Made by a program: the position numbers and the translations under genes
Source of the DNA: Trichomonas vaginalis G3
Taxonomy: Eukaryota > Parabasalia > Trichomonadida > Trichomonadidae
NCBI RefSeq assembly: GCF_026262505.1
Contig: NC_067208.1
Coordinates: 13,897,962 to 13,961,961, forward strand
Reading direction: 5' to 3'
Length of the DNA: 64,000 bases
Notes under the pieces: model-generated
Database searches by the model: none
Told to the model about the DNA's origin: nothing
Seen by the model: only the letters and a program-made list of their open reading frames with translations
In this document: in pieces, positions 49,081-56,818 of the stretch
Layout of the letters: the number at the start of each line of letters is the position of its first letter
Numbering within the stretch: the stretch's first letter is position 1

Positions 49081-50042
49081 AAGCGTTTTACATGAATTGT
49101 ACGATGTATATTTGAAATCCTAAACAATTTCGTAGCTTCTATTTCTTCTGTCAGTATGTCAAAAGTTTTAACAATACCGAAAGTCTCTTTATATTTCTTC
49201 TTGACGTCAGATAGAAGGAAATCTTCTGCTGTTGGATAGTTTTTGTTCAGAAATTCTAACATGTTCATTTTATCTTCTGCTGGCTTTTCTGCTTCTTTCT
49301 TTAAGTCTGCATAGTCGTTTCTCATTCTTTCTATCTCTTTGACGGAGTAGTTATATTTCCTTATTGCTGCTTTACATTTTGAACATTGTGGGTTCATTTT
49401 TGCATTATATTCTGAAACCTTACCTGCTAGAACAACTAAAGCGTCAATGGTTTTCTTCATCTCAAACATAGCGGGTCTTATCTGTTCATTCCATACTTTG
49501 CCTCTTCTATCTTTATCTCTTATTTCCCAAACACATTTTGCAACTAATGAAACAAAGTTATCGTAAGTCTTAAATTCTTCAGATTTATATATGTCAGAAA
49601 CATTCTTATATACCATGTCGCAATCTTTGTCCATAACTTTATGGTTGCAATGAAAACCAAGGAATTCATAATTTACTTTACGTATGAACTTCTTTATTTC
49701 TACTGAGTCAGTTGGTTTCACTTCAATTTCGTCGAATTCAGGAATAGTGAGTTTTTGTTGTTGGATTTCAGGCAATTTGGGTAAATGGTCAATAATGTCC
49801 TGCATTTCATAAAGATACTGTTCATTTGTTTCATCTTTCGCACTACAGTCTAAATTATTTGTTAAAAGTTCTTGCTTTATCTTCTGGATTTCTGTTTCGA
49901 AAGTATATGAAGAAGGAATGAAGCTTTTCATCTCTACTAACATAGATGTTGGATTCATGACTAACGAGTTTGGTGAAGTTTTTGTGGACAGAGTCCCGCC
50001 GTTCGCGGCTTGAATTGTTGTAGAACCTATTGTTGAAATCAT
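49077..50042 (-). CDS. accessory protein, N-terminus shared with Maverick 1 KilA-N/T5orf172 gene
   Basis: The start is taken at MISTIGSTTIQAANGG. After a short insert encoded by a hairpin (49996-50008) the next ~225 residues are near-identical to Maverick 1 15595-16904 (SPNSLVMNPTSMLVEMKSF ... CSKCKAAIRKYNYSVKEIER). The last ~70 residues (KMNMLEFLNKNYPTAEDFLL ... FRISNIHRTIHVKRL) are unrelated to that protein. The conserved part has one Cys-x-x-Cys pair. Probably DNA-binding with exchangeable C-terminal domains (inference). Confidence 0.6.
   Translation of the reverse strand: MISTIGSTTIQAANGGTLSTKTSPNSLVMNPTSMLVEMKSFIPSSYTFETEIQKIKQELLTNNLDCSAKDETNEQYLYEMQDIIDHLPKLPEIQQQKLTIPEFDEIEVKPTDSVEIKKFIRKVNYEFLGFHCNHKVMDKDCDMVYKNVSDIYKSEEFKTYDNFVSLVAKCVWEIRDKDRRGKVWNEQIRPAMFEMKKTIDALVVLAGKVSEYNAKMNPQCSKCKAAIRKYNYSVKEIERMRNDYADLKKEAEKPAEDKMNMLEFLNKNYPTAEDFLLSDVKKKYKETFGIVKTFDILTEEIEATKLFRISNIHRTIHVKRL
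49996..50008. repeat. small coding hairpin near the 5' end
   Basis: CCGC-CGTTC-GCGG inside the N-terminal codons; the Maverick 1 relative lacks these codons. Confidence 0.7.
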
Positions 50043-50104
50043 ATCTTTTATACAAAATAAAAAATAAATAAAAATAAAATTAGCGTTATTTTCTTTCATA
50101 AGGA

Positions 50105-50215
50105 AATTCACGAAAATTCAAGAGGTGAGAAATTAGGTGAAAAAACAGGTGACATCTCACCTCTTCACCTAAACATGGGCTTCGCCCTTGCCGCTAGCGG
50201 CTTATTTTTGTTCAA
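50105..50215. repeat. structured module plus double hairpin (right arm)
   Basis: Inverted copy of 48978-49080: GAGGTGAGAAATTAGGTGAA, GACATCTCACCTCTTCACC, then GGGCTTCGCCC (50177-50187) and GCCGCTAGCGGC (50190-50201). Confidence 0.85.
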
Positions 50216-50307
50216 AGCTTCCACGAGAGAAAAGATTCCTCATTTGCTAAGGATTCCAAAAATGAAAAAATCATTGATTTCGGCTGAGAAAAACAGAAAA
50301 AACCCTT

Positions 50308-50370
50308 CTTCCACGGGAACAAAGAAATAAAGAAGAAATAAAGTAAATTTTTTATTTATTCCCGTGGAAG
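50308..50370. repeat. 12-bp inverted repeat
   Basis: CTTCCACGGGAA (50308-50319) and TTCCCGTGGAAG (50359-50370) enclose 39 bp of AAGAAATA-rich sequence, next to a tRNA-like stretch. It could form a long hairpin. Confidence 0.7.
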
Positions 50371-50436
50371 ATAGAGCACTTTTATGACACTTTTTATTCA
50401 CGACAAACAAGACAAATAAAGAAAATAAGAAAATAC

Positions 50437-50509
50437 GGCGCTGTCGCGGTTCGAACCACAGACCCTGACCCCTCCATAACACCACCTTAGACCACTGTGC
50501 TACGTAGCC
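50437..50509 (-). tRNA. tRNA-like sequence (A box, B box, T-arm), probably degenerate
   Basis: On the minus strand TAGCACAGTGGT (50502-50491) fits the Pol III A box and GGTTCGAACC (50457-50448) the B box, 33 nt apart. A TTTT follows at about 50434-50431. TGTGG TTCGAAC CGCG can fold as a T-arm, with two wobbles. The D-arm pairs only partly, and neither acceptor nor anticodon stem closes convincingly. So this is a tRNA-derived or tRNA-like Pol III unit rather than a normal tRNA. A minus-strand frame through it (50240-50518) is not considered real. Confidence 0.35.
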
Positions 50510-50550
50510 TGTCGACATAAGATTTTATAAATTGCATATTTGACGTAAAT

Positions 50551-50925
50551 TTATTTCCATCTGGCTTCCCACTGCATAAGATATTCATACGTGTTTGTAA
50601 GACATTCATTAAACTTCTTTTCTATTGCATCTAATCTTGCGTTATTTTTTTCAATAACTTGTCTGTATTCTTCATCATCTCCAGCAGTGTTTGGGTCTTC
50701 ACGTTTAAAATATTCATTGTTAACCAATTTTTTATCTACAAATTTTATTAGTGTTTGATTCACTTCGTTATGATAACGGTCATATTCTTTCAATACGTAA
50801 GTGAAGACAAAATGCGTCGTACCTTCAATCTTAAAGCTTAAAGAACTTTCAACACAGTTTTGAGGGTCTGTCAGTGCGTCAATGAGATAGTATTCGAAGT
50901 CAGTCAATAATCTTTTTAAAGTCAT
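50551..50925 (-). CDS. small conserved Maverick protein
   Basis: A 124-aa protein, whole. FKIEGTTHFVFTYVLKEYDR and TLIKFVDKKLVNNEYFKRED parallel the Maverick 1 gene at 12030-12474. The C-terminal 50 residues are a charged helix (YRQVIEKNNARLDAIEKKFN). No recognised family. In both elements it is transcribed from a site with an ATAAAATTTTA-type leader. Confidence 0.5.
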   Translation of the reverse strand: MTLKRLLTDFEYYLIDALTDPQNCVESSLSFKIEGTTHFVFTYVLKEYDRYHNEVNQTLIKFVDKKLVNNEYFKREDPNTAGDDEEYRQVIEKNNARLDAIEKKFNECLTNTYEYLMQWEARWK

Positions 50926-51032
50926 TTCATACAGGATAAAATTTAATGTTGTGAAGAAATAGTGTTTAACACAGAAAAAATAAAGTTAGTTTTTATTTTA
51001 TTTATTTTTTTATCCTGTATGTAAAGACAGAT

Positions 51033-51554
51033 ATGTCAACATTAGAGAACACAACAACTGCTATCGTTCATGAAGTCATAAATGAAGAATATGAGTACAT
51101 ACAGTATAACAAACAATTGAGACTCATTCGTTCTGTCAAAGACGACATGTACCAAATGCAAAGTATAATGAATGCTCTTCGTTCTACAAAGCAAGCATAT
51201 CATTGGTTTGAAAACCAACAGGCAAAAGAACTTTTAGAAGAATTTCCTCATATGATTGCTTCCCTCGGAAAACCGAGGGAAGAGATTCCGTACGAAAATC
51301 GCAAGAATTTGGCTCCTGGTTTGAAAGGTTATTATGTTCATAGACTTTTAGTAAATGCTGTAGCAATGTGGGCTTCACCTCGTTATGCTTGTTATATTTT
51401 CATGATGTTAGATGAACTATATAAAGCAGAACGTGGAGAGATGGAAAGAAACTTCAAGCAAAAGATGAAGTCATTGAATCCAAAGACAAAAGCATACAGA
51501 AAAGAATACCGCGTTCAGTACCAAAAGGAAAGGAAAAGAGTTATAAGTATATGA
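51033..51554 (+). CDS. KilA-N-like accessory protein, Maverick 2
   Basis: A 173-aa protein starting MSTLENTTTAIVHEVINEEY, nearly identical to the two Maverick 1 paralogues over its first 50 residues. KilA-N-like segment GYYVHRLLVNAVAMWASPRY, then a basic helical end (KQKMKSLNPKTKAYRKEYRV). The coding hairpin 51259-51282 encodes LGKPREEIP, which is absent from Maverick 1 copy B. The next gene overlaps by 4 bases. DNA-binding accessory role inferred. Confidence 0.65.
   Translation: MSTLENTTTAIVHEVINEEYEYIQYNKQLRLIRSVKDDMYQMQSIMNALRSTKQAYHWFENQQAKELLEEFPHMIASLGKPREEIPYENRKNLAPGLKGYYVHRLLVNAVAMWASPRYACYIFMMLDELYKAERGEMERNFKQKMKSLNPKTKAYRKEYRVQYQKERKRVISI
51259..51282. repeat. perfect coding hairpin, Maverick 2 KilA-N copy
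   Basis: CTTCCCTCGG, AAAA, CCGAGGGAAG: 10-bp perfect stem. Relative to the Maverick 1 stem (read on the coding strand) pairs 2 and 4 differ on both arms, so pairing is kept. Confidence 0.9.
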
Positions 51555-51859
51555 TATATACTGAAGAGTTGGAGAAAGAAGAAGATAAAGATATGGTTAT
51601 GTTGCATTTAGTCAGAAGAAACAACAAAAGCTTTTACGACCTTGCTAAAATATATAAATCTGACAGAAACTGGTTCTATCGTGAAAACTTACCGATTTCA
51701 ATGACACCGAATGAGCAAATAAAAGAAATTGTCAAAAATACTCTTCCTCAAACACACTATGACATCAAAGGTTGCACAATACTTACCTTCAAAGAAGACT
51801 TACCATTACTGAAGGAAAAAATAACAGAATATTTCGATAACTTCAAAGAGGAAGAATGA
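51551..51859 (+). CDS. downstream partner of the KilA-N-like gene
   Basis: A 102-aa frame overlapping the preceding gene by ATGA. KDMVMLHLVRRNNKSFYDLA, LPISMTPNEQIKEIVKNTLP, THYDIKGCTILTFKEDLPLL. The corresponding sequence follows the KilA-N-like part in Maverick 1 (13908-14150). It may be the C-terminal domain of one protein or a separate product. Confidence 0.5.
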   Translation: MIYTEELEKEEDKDMVMLHLVRRNNKSFYDLAKIYKSDRNWFYRENLPISMTPNEQIKEIVKNTLPQTHYDIKGCTILTFKEDLPLLKEKITEYFDNFKEEE

Positions 51860-51906
51860 AGTCACGACAACATTAACGAAGAAGTCACGACAACATTAAC
51901 GAAGAG

Positions 51907-51976
51907 AGAATGAGGTGAAAAAAGAGGTGAGAAAACAGGTGACATCTCACCTCTTCACCAAAAATATATTTTTGGT
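51907..51976. repeat. structured module copy
   Basis: GAGGTGAAAAAAGAGGTGAG, ACAGGTGACATCTCACCTC, then CACCAAAAATATATTTTTGG. It lies between convergent accessory genes and is preceded by GAAGTCACGACAACATTAAC repeats. Contains the hairpin GGTGA-CATC-TCACC. Confidence 0.85.
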
Positions 51977-52449
51977 TAAATAGCTTCAGGGTCAATTTCT
52001 TCAACCATTTCACTTCCTTCGTCAATGTCAATAGAAGCTTCTTCAACCTTTGGTAAGAACTTTTGTATAACATCTTTGTTCGTTATTGTCTTCAGAGATG
52101 AAGGATAATATTTCACAGATGTTTCACCCTTCTTATATTCTTTCTGTTCGGAAAGATTCATAGCAATACTGAAGAAGTCAACGTTAGAGTTCTTTATAAC
52201 AGTATAATGAGTATCTTTGACATTCACGAAGAAACCCTTTTGTTTCAAAACTACTGCTAACTCTTGTGAAGTATAACGTTTGCGGTCAATGACGATAGCT
52301 AATGGTCTGACATACTGACCAAACTTAGATTCTTTCACAAACTTCTTGTTAAAGATAACATTAACGTTTGCAGAACCATTGAACTCATTCTTGATGGCAG
52401 TAGCGAGAGCATTGTATGAAAAGAACTTGCAATCTTGCATGTGTTTCAT
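51976..52449 (-). CDS. unrecognised Maverick 2 accessory protein
   Basis: A 157-aa protein, whole: CKFFSYNALATAIKNEFNGS, VRPLAIVIDRKRYTSQELAV, VLKQKGFFVNVKDTHYTVIK, acidic tail (DIDEGSEMVEEIDPEAI). Alpha/beta composition; no family recognised. Its stop codon abuts the module at 51907-51976. Confidence 0.5.
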   Translation of the reverse strand: MKHMQDCKFFSYNALATAIKNEFNGSANVNVIFNKKFVKESKFGQYVRPLAIVIDRKRYTSQELAVVLKQKGFFVNVKDTHYTVIKNSNVDFFSIAMNLSEQKEYKKGETSVKYYPSSLKTITNKDVIQKFLPKVEEASIDIDEGSEMVEEIDPEAI

Positions 52450-52511
52450 TAAAATAAAAATATTAAATTATTTTGAAAAATAACTTAAAAAAATGTAATC
52501 TAATTTTTCAA

Positions 52512-52530
52512 AAAATATTTTTTATCCGAT
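52512..52530 (+). promoter_or_regulatory. AAATATTTTTTATCCGAT upstream motif
   Basis: Seven bases before the ATG at 52537. Nearly the same as 11562-11580 in Maverick 1, which precedes an unrelated gene. Confidence 0.45.
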
Positions 52531-52536
52531 AAAAAG

Positions 52537-52881
52537 ATGACAGAAAAATTAACTTTTTACATAGCGCCAGACCCTTCTTGCCCACATCCTTTTAAGCCAC
52601 AATATATAGACATAGAACTAAATAGAGAAAGCGAAATTCTACAAATAGAAGAAAGCGAAATTCTACAAACAGAAGAAACATATAGAGACCTAGATAACGA
52701 AACTGGATATGCACTATTCTGGTTAGATTGTCCTTATAAAATGTATGAAAAAAAGGCTTTATATGAAGAATATAGAAAATATTGTCATGAAAACAATATA
52801 AGACCAAGCTCTAGAGAAAAATTCTATGCTGGTATAAAACATCTTTTCGAAGTTCGGAATGGCAAATATAGAAAGAAATAA
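52537..52881 (+). CDS. small protein with D5-primase-type winged-helix end
   Basis: A 114-aa protein. YKMYEKKALYEEYRKYCHEN then NIRPSSREKFYAGIKHLF fits the pattern of the C-terminal winged helix of D5/P4-type primase-helicases (L-Y-x-x-Y-x-x-(Y/W)-C ... S-x-x-x-F-x-x-x-L). The N-terminal part is an acidic segment with a direct repeat (ESEILQIE, ESEILQTE). Here the domain stands alone. Role in replication is inferred only from this similarity and from its position upstream of the polymerase. Confidence 0.45.
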   Translation: MTEKLTFYIAPDPSCPHPFKPQYIDIELNRESEILQIEESEILQTEETYRDLDNETGYALFWLDCPYKMYEKKALYEEYRKYCHENNIRPSSREKFYAGIKHLFEVRNGKYRKK

Positions 52882-52931
52882 TTTTTCTAAGTTTATTTTT
52901 TCAAAAAATATTTTTTTATTTCCTACTAAAG

Positions 52932-53495
52932 ATGTATCGGAAGTTGTCTAAGTTAGAACACTCGGAAATAAAACAACTTCTTACAGAAGCTAATATAGAT
53001 GTTGCAAAGCATTACGCGACAAACAAAAAGGCACTCGCTGACTTCATTAAAGACTATAATGGTGCAATAAGTTATGATAGAATTCATGAGTTCATAAAGC
53101 CGCAACGCGGCGAGGACGAAGTCCATGCAAGAGCATTTCCTTTAAATGACATTGCTATTGACTTATATCATAGACGTTCAGTACCTCATGAAGTAAGAAG
53201 AGAAATGTTTGACATAACAAATGCAAACGTTGGTGAAACACGAAAGAGAGATGACACACTGAAACAACAGAGAAGAGAGATGTTTAAAAGTGCTATAGAA
53301 CAAGTTCGCAAAGCTAATAATGTCATTCGTTCCATTGACGACAAACCAAAAGAAGGTGAGAGATGGTTAAAGAAAGATGAAGAAAATAGGAAGAGGAATG
53401 TGAAGTCAGGCAATAGACTCATTGACTTTAACATCGAAGCTTTAGATGAACCAAACAGAGATATTTACACAAACATTTCGGTAAGGTTTTCATGA
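52932..53495 (+). CDS. unrecognised protein upstream of polymerase
   Basis: A 187-aa protein: KLSKLEHSEIKQLLTEANID, then an insert PQRGEDEVHARAF encoded by a double hairpin (53099-53124), then a basic helical region (KSAIEQVRKANNVIRSIDDK). It overlaps the next gene by 4 bases (ATGA), suggesting an operon-like block with the polymerase. Preceded by an AATATTTTTTTATT motif (52904-52920). Function unknown. Confidence 0.45.
   Translation: MYRKLSKLEHSEIKQLLTEANIDVAKHYATNKKALADFIKDYNGAISYDRIHEFIKPQRGEDEVHARAFPLNDIAIDLYHRRSVPHEVRREMFDITNANVGETRKRDDTLKQQRREMFKSAIEQVRKANNVIRSIDDKPKEGERWLKKDEENRKRNVKSGNRLIDFNIEALDEPNRDIYTNISVRFS
53099..53124. repeat. paired coding hairpins
   Basis: GCCGC-AAC-GCGGC and GGAC-GAA-GTCC lie inside the 52932-53495 gene. 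The second has the same form as GGGC-GAA-GCCC elsewhere with a compensated pair. Confidence 0.85.
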
Positions 53496-54064
53496 GACTC
53501 TTAGAGAAAATTAAAATAAACTCACAACAGAGATGGATGGTATGTTATAAACTTGGTGGAAAGTATGAATGTTCTACGTTAAACCTCAATAATATTGGAA
53601 CATTACTACATCAGCTCTTGAAGGAGAACTTTATATCAGAGATAGAAGCAAATGCTGCAGGTATTGTTGAAATGCACTATGACTTCTTCTTGACAAACAT
53701 AAAGAATCTTACTGAAATAAAGATGTATGATTTAACAGAATATGAAGGCTTAACGATGTCAGATGTAAAGAAAGGCAAACCAAAAAAGAGACCATATAGA
53801 GATGAAAGCACACTGACAAATGACCAGAAAGCCATTTTGGAAGCTCTTAAGCAAACAGGAAACCCAGCACTTATAGAAAGCTTTTGGAAAGATAATGGTG
53901 AAAAGAAGTTTTATAAGAAGAGAAGCGGTCAGTTATGGAAGTATCTTTGCACATTACCTATAAATCTTGAACGCTACCAAATCTTCAATGAACTGAACAA
54001 AAGAACTGCAACACTTATGACAGAGACAATTGTTTCGTTTATGCTTGCATTCAGGCTGGAGTAA
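53492..54064 (+). CDS. polymerase-associated region (possible terminal-protein-like part)
   Basis: 190 residues: QQRWMVCYKLGGKYECSTLN, HYDFFLTNIKNLTEIKMYDL, then a basic part (KKGKPKKRPYRDESTLTNDQ) and LIESFWKDNGEKKFYKKRSG. It immediately precedes the polymerase. Protein-primed polymerases of Polintons often carry long N-terminal regions; whether this is a primer protein is unknown. Confidence 0.4.
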   Translation: MRLLEKIKINSQQRWMVCYKLGGKYECSTLNLNNIGTLLHQLLKENFISEIEANAAGIVEMHYDFFLTNIKNLTEIKMYDLTEYEGLTMSDVKKGKPKKRPYRDESTLTNDQKAILEALKQTGNPALIESFWKDNGEKKFYKKRSGQLWKYLCTLPINLERYQIFNELNKRTATLMTETIVSFMLAFRLE

Positions 54065-54084
54065 ATGAAGAAACTATTGACCAC

Positions 54085-56709
54085 ATGAGAGAAGTCATTC
54101 GTGTTAGAGACTTTCCTCAAAGTAAAGTACAAGAAATTTCTGACGCAACAGGTATATCATTTAATGTTACCATTGGTTATTTCAATGAGTCAAGACATAA
54201 TGAAATAAAGAGATATATACCAAAAGAATGCGAAACTGTTAGAACTATTGACTTACTTCTTGTTGAAGACCACTACATGCTAAATGAAAGATTACCAATG
54301 ACAACATACTTCATTCGAAACTATAAAGAAATTCTCAAAGCTTGTGGTGGAATGAACATTGAGAAACAGATGAAGATTTATACAAAGAGAGAAGATAAAT
54401 ATGTAGTTCGTTATGATAGAACAACACCGTTATGGGATGTTATGAAAACATTGTGGGAGTGCAAATATTTCGAACCTATTTCTTATGGAGAACTTTTCAC
54501 ATATACTACTGACTTATATAAACAGAACCTTGCACCATTTAAAGATTTGACATATGCTCCAAAGTATTGTGTACAACTGAAGAAGAAAGCAGAGTCAAAA
54601 GAAGTAAATAAAGCTAAATGTAAATTCATACCTGAGCACGTTTTCTTTGCTGACTTTGAGTGTAGTACGGATGGCTTTCATAAAGCTTTTAACATCTGTT
54701 ATGACAGTGAAGATGGTTCAGTTAGTGAAAGCATTTGGGGTCAAAACTGTGCAACAGAATTTTTGGAAAGACTTCCTGACAAGAGTTTAATATATTTTCA
54801 CAACCTCAGTTATGACATAAACTTCATCTTAAGACACATGACAGAAGTGAAAGGAACTCCCATCATTAAAGGTTCACGAACAATGCAAATAACTGGTTTA
54901 TATAAAGGAAGGGCAATTATTATAAAAGACTCTTACAGTGTTATAAATAAGAAGCTTAAACTATTTCCTGCTATGTTTAACTTACAAACAGGACCGAAAG
55001 AAGTATTTCCATATAACTACTACAGCAGTGTTTTGTTAGCAAATGACAACAGAACTGGTGTCATTTCTGAAGCATGTAAGTTTATCCATGATGCAGATAC
55101 ATTTATGAAGAACATAGATTCCATCAAAGGTTGCAGAATAGATGAAAACCACTTCGACTTAGAAAAATATAGCACGTTTTACTGCAAACAAGATGTAAGA
55201 ATTTTAAGAGAAGGTTTTGTAAAGTTCCGCAATGACTTATTGAAAGAGTTTGATTTAAACGTTTATGACTACGTTAGTATTTGTTCTATTGCTAACAAAT
55301 TGTTTGAGAACAGAGTATACTTCCCGAATGGAAATCTTTATGACCTCTCAAATAAACCAAGAGAATTTATTTCGAGATGCATTCAAGGTGGAAGATGTAT
55401 GTTGTCAGATAACATGAAACAAAAGAGCAAAAAGAAACTCATTGCTGACTTCGACACTGTTTCATTATATCCTTCAGCTATAGCAAGACTTTATACTTTA
55501 GAAGGAATTCCAAAAGTATTGAAGGATGAGATGCTAAGCACAGAGTATCTCATGAGACATTTATTCGATGATGACCAAAAGGAACCCATTGGTGAAAAGT
55601 TTATGTCTGGCTTCTTTGTTCTCATTAAGATAACAGAGATTGGTATACCCAGACACTTTCATTTAATAGTTTGCGACCCTGAACTAAATCCAGAACTTAA
55701 CGTTCCAAGAAGTTCAAACACTTGCTGTCTCATGTATGTTGACCATATAACATTACAAGACCTCATAAAATATCAAGGTGTCAAATGTGAAGTGTTGCAA
55801 GGATACTATTACGATGGAAACAGAGATATGAGAATAAGAGATGAAGTAAAGAAGTTGTTTGAGTTAAGGTTAAAGTATAAGAAAGAAGGAAACCCCTTAC
55901 AAGAAATTATAAAACTCATTCTGAACAGCATTTATGGCAAAACTATTCTATCTCCTATTGAGTCAAAAATAACCATAGTAAATGACAAAGATGCTATAAG
56001 ATATGCTATAAGAAATTACAACCATATAGTGAAGTTCGAAGGTTTGGATGGTTCAGATAAAACTATTTTCAAGCTAACGAAAAGCATTTGCAGACACTTT
56101 AACTTCTGTCCACTTGGTGTTAATATTCTGTCTATGTCAAAACGTATTATGAATGAAGTATTCTGTACTGCAGAGGATATGGGACTTCAAATATTTTACC
56201 AGGATACCGACAGTATGCACTTATATAATGAAGACATCCCAAAGCTTGCAGCAGAGTTTAAGAAGAGATATGGTCGCGAACTTATAGGAAAGAACCTTGG
56301 TCAATTTCATAGCGACTTTGCAGAAATAACACCTGGAAAACAAAGTTTAGCTTATAAAAGTATTTTCTGTGGAAAGAAGACCTACATAGACTTACTCACT
56401 AACGATTTAAATGAAGTTGCATTTCACTGCAGAATGAAAGGCGTGAAGCAAGATGTTATTGCTTTAACCGCTAATGAAATGTTTCCTGAAGCTATACAAT
56501 GCTATTACAATGAAGATAAGAACATTCACATACCTGTTGGAACATATGACAAAGACTCTGAGTTCAGTTTAATGAAACTTTACAAAGCACTTCATGATGG
56601 TCAAGAGATTGCATTCGACTTATGTAAGTCATGTCAACCTTGCTTTGCTGAAAAGTTCAACTTTTCAATAACGACTAAAACAAGCTTTATTCGTAAGTTG
56701 AAGTTCTGA
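54085..56709 (+). CDS. POLB: protein-primed-type DNA polymerase B
   Basis: An 874-aa frame. 3'-5' exonuclease motifs: FFADFECSTDG (Exo I), IYFHNLSYDINFILRH (Exo II), FYCKQDVRILREGF (Exo III). Polymerase motifs: LIADFDTVSLYPSAIARL (motif A), KLILNSIYGKTILSP (motif B), FYQDTDSMHLYNEDI (motif C). It carries the TPR-type insertions expected of the protein-primed subfamily only by inference from length. This is the core replication gene of Mavericks. Maverick 1 has no counterpart. A double hairpin follows the stop codon directly (56716-56740). Confidence 0.95.
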   Translation: MREVIRVRDFPQSKVQEISDATGISFNVTIGYFNESRHNEIKRYIPKECETVRTIDLLLVEDHYMLNERLPMTTYFIRNYKEILKACGGMNIEKQMKIYTKREDKYVVRYDRTTPLWDVMKTLWECKYFEPISYGELFTYTTDLYKQNLAPFKDLTYAPKYCVQLKKKAESKEVNKAKCKFIPEHVFFADFECSTDGFHKAFNICYDSEDGSVSESIWGQNCATEFLERLPDKSLIYFHNLSYDINFILRHMTEVKGTPIIKGSRTMQITGLYKGRAIIIKDSYSVINKKLKLFPAMFNLQTGPKEVFPYNYYSSVLLANDNRTGVISEACKFIHDADTFMKNIDSIKGCRIDENHFDLEKYSTFYCKQDVRILREGFVKFRNDLLKEFDLNVYDYVSICSIANKLFENRVYFPNGNLYDLSNKPREFISRCIQGGRCMLSDNMKQKSKKKLIADFDTVSLYPSAIARLYTLEGIPKVLKDEMLSTEYLMRHLFDDDQKEPIGEKFMSGFFVLIKITEIGIPRHFHLIVCDPELNPELNVPRSSNTCCLMYVDHITLQDLIKYQGVKCEVLQGYYYDGNRDMRIRDEVKKLFELRLKYKKEGNPLQEIIKLILNSIYGKTILSPIESKITIVNDKDAIRYAIRNYNHIVKFEGLDGSDKTIFKLTKSICRHFNFCPLGVNILSMSKRIMNEVFCTAEDMGLQIFYQDTDSMHLYNEDIPKLAAEFKKRYGRELIGKNLGQFHSDFAEITPGKQSLAYKSIFCGKKTYIDLLTNDLNEVAFHCRMKGVKQDVIALTANEMFPEAIQCYYNEDKNIHIPVGTYDKDSEFSLMKLYKALHDGQEIAFDLCKSCQPCFAEKFNFSITTKTSFIRKLKF

Positions 56710-56715
56710 GGTCAT

Positions 56716-56740
56716 GGGCTTCGCCCTTGCCGCTAGCGGC
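56716..56740. repeat. double hairpin after the polymerase gene
   Basis: GGGCTTCGCCC and GCCGCTAGCGGC, the third copy of the unit also at 48991-49015 and 50177-50201. Followed by three GAGGTCATGAAT repeats. Confidence 0.85.
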
Positions 56741-56818
56741 TTATTTTTGTCAGCAATGAGGTCATGAATGAGGTCATGAATGAGGTCATTCGTGATAAAA
56801 ATAAAGCTAGCGTAGATT

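Noticed and set aside
50240-50518. 92-codon minus-strand frame through the tRNA-like stretch
   Set aside because: It runs through Pol III boxes and an inverted repeat, has odd composition and no homologue in the sister element.
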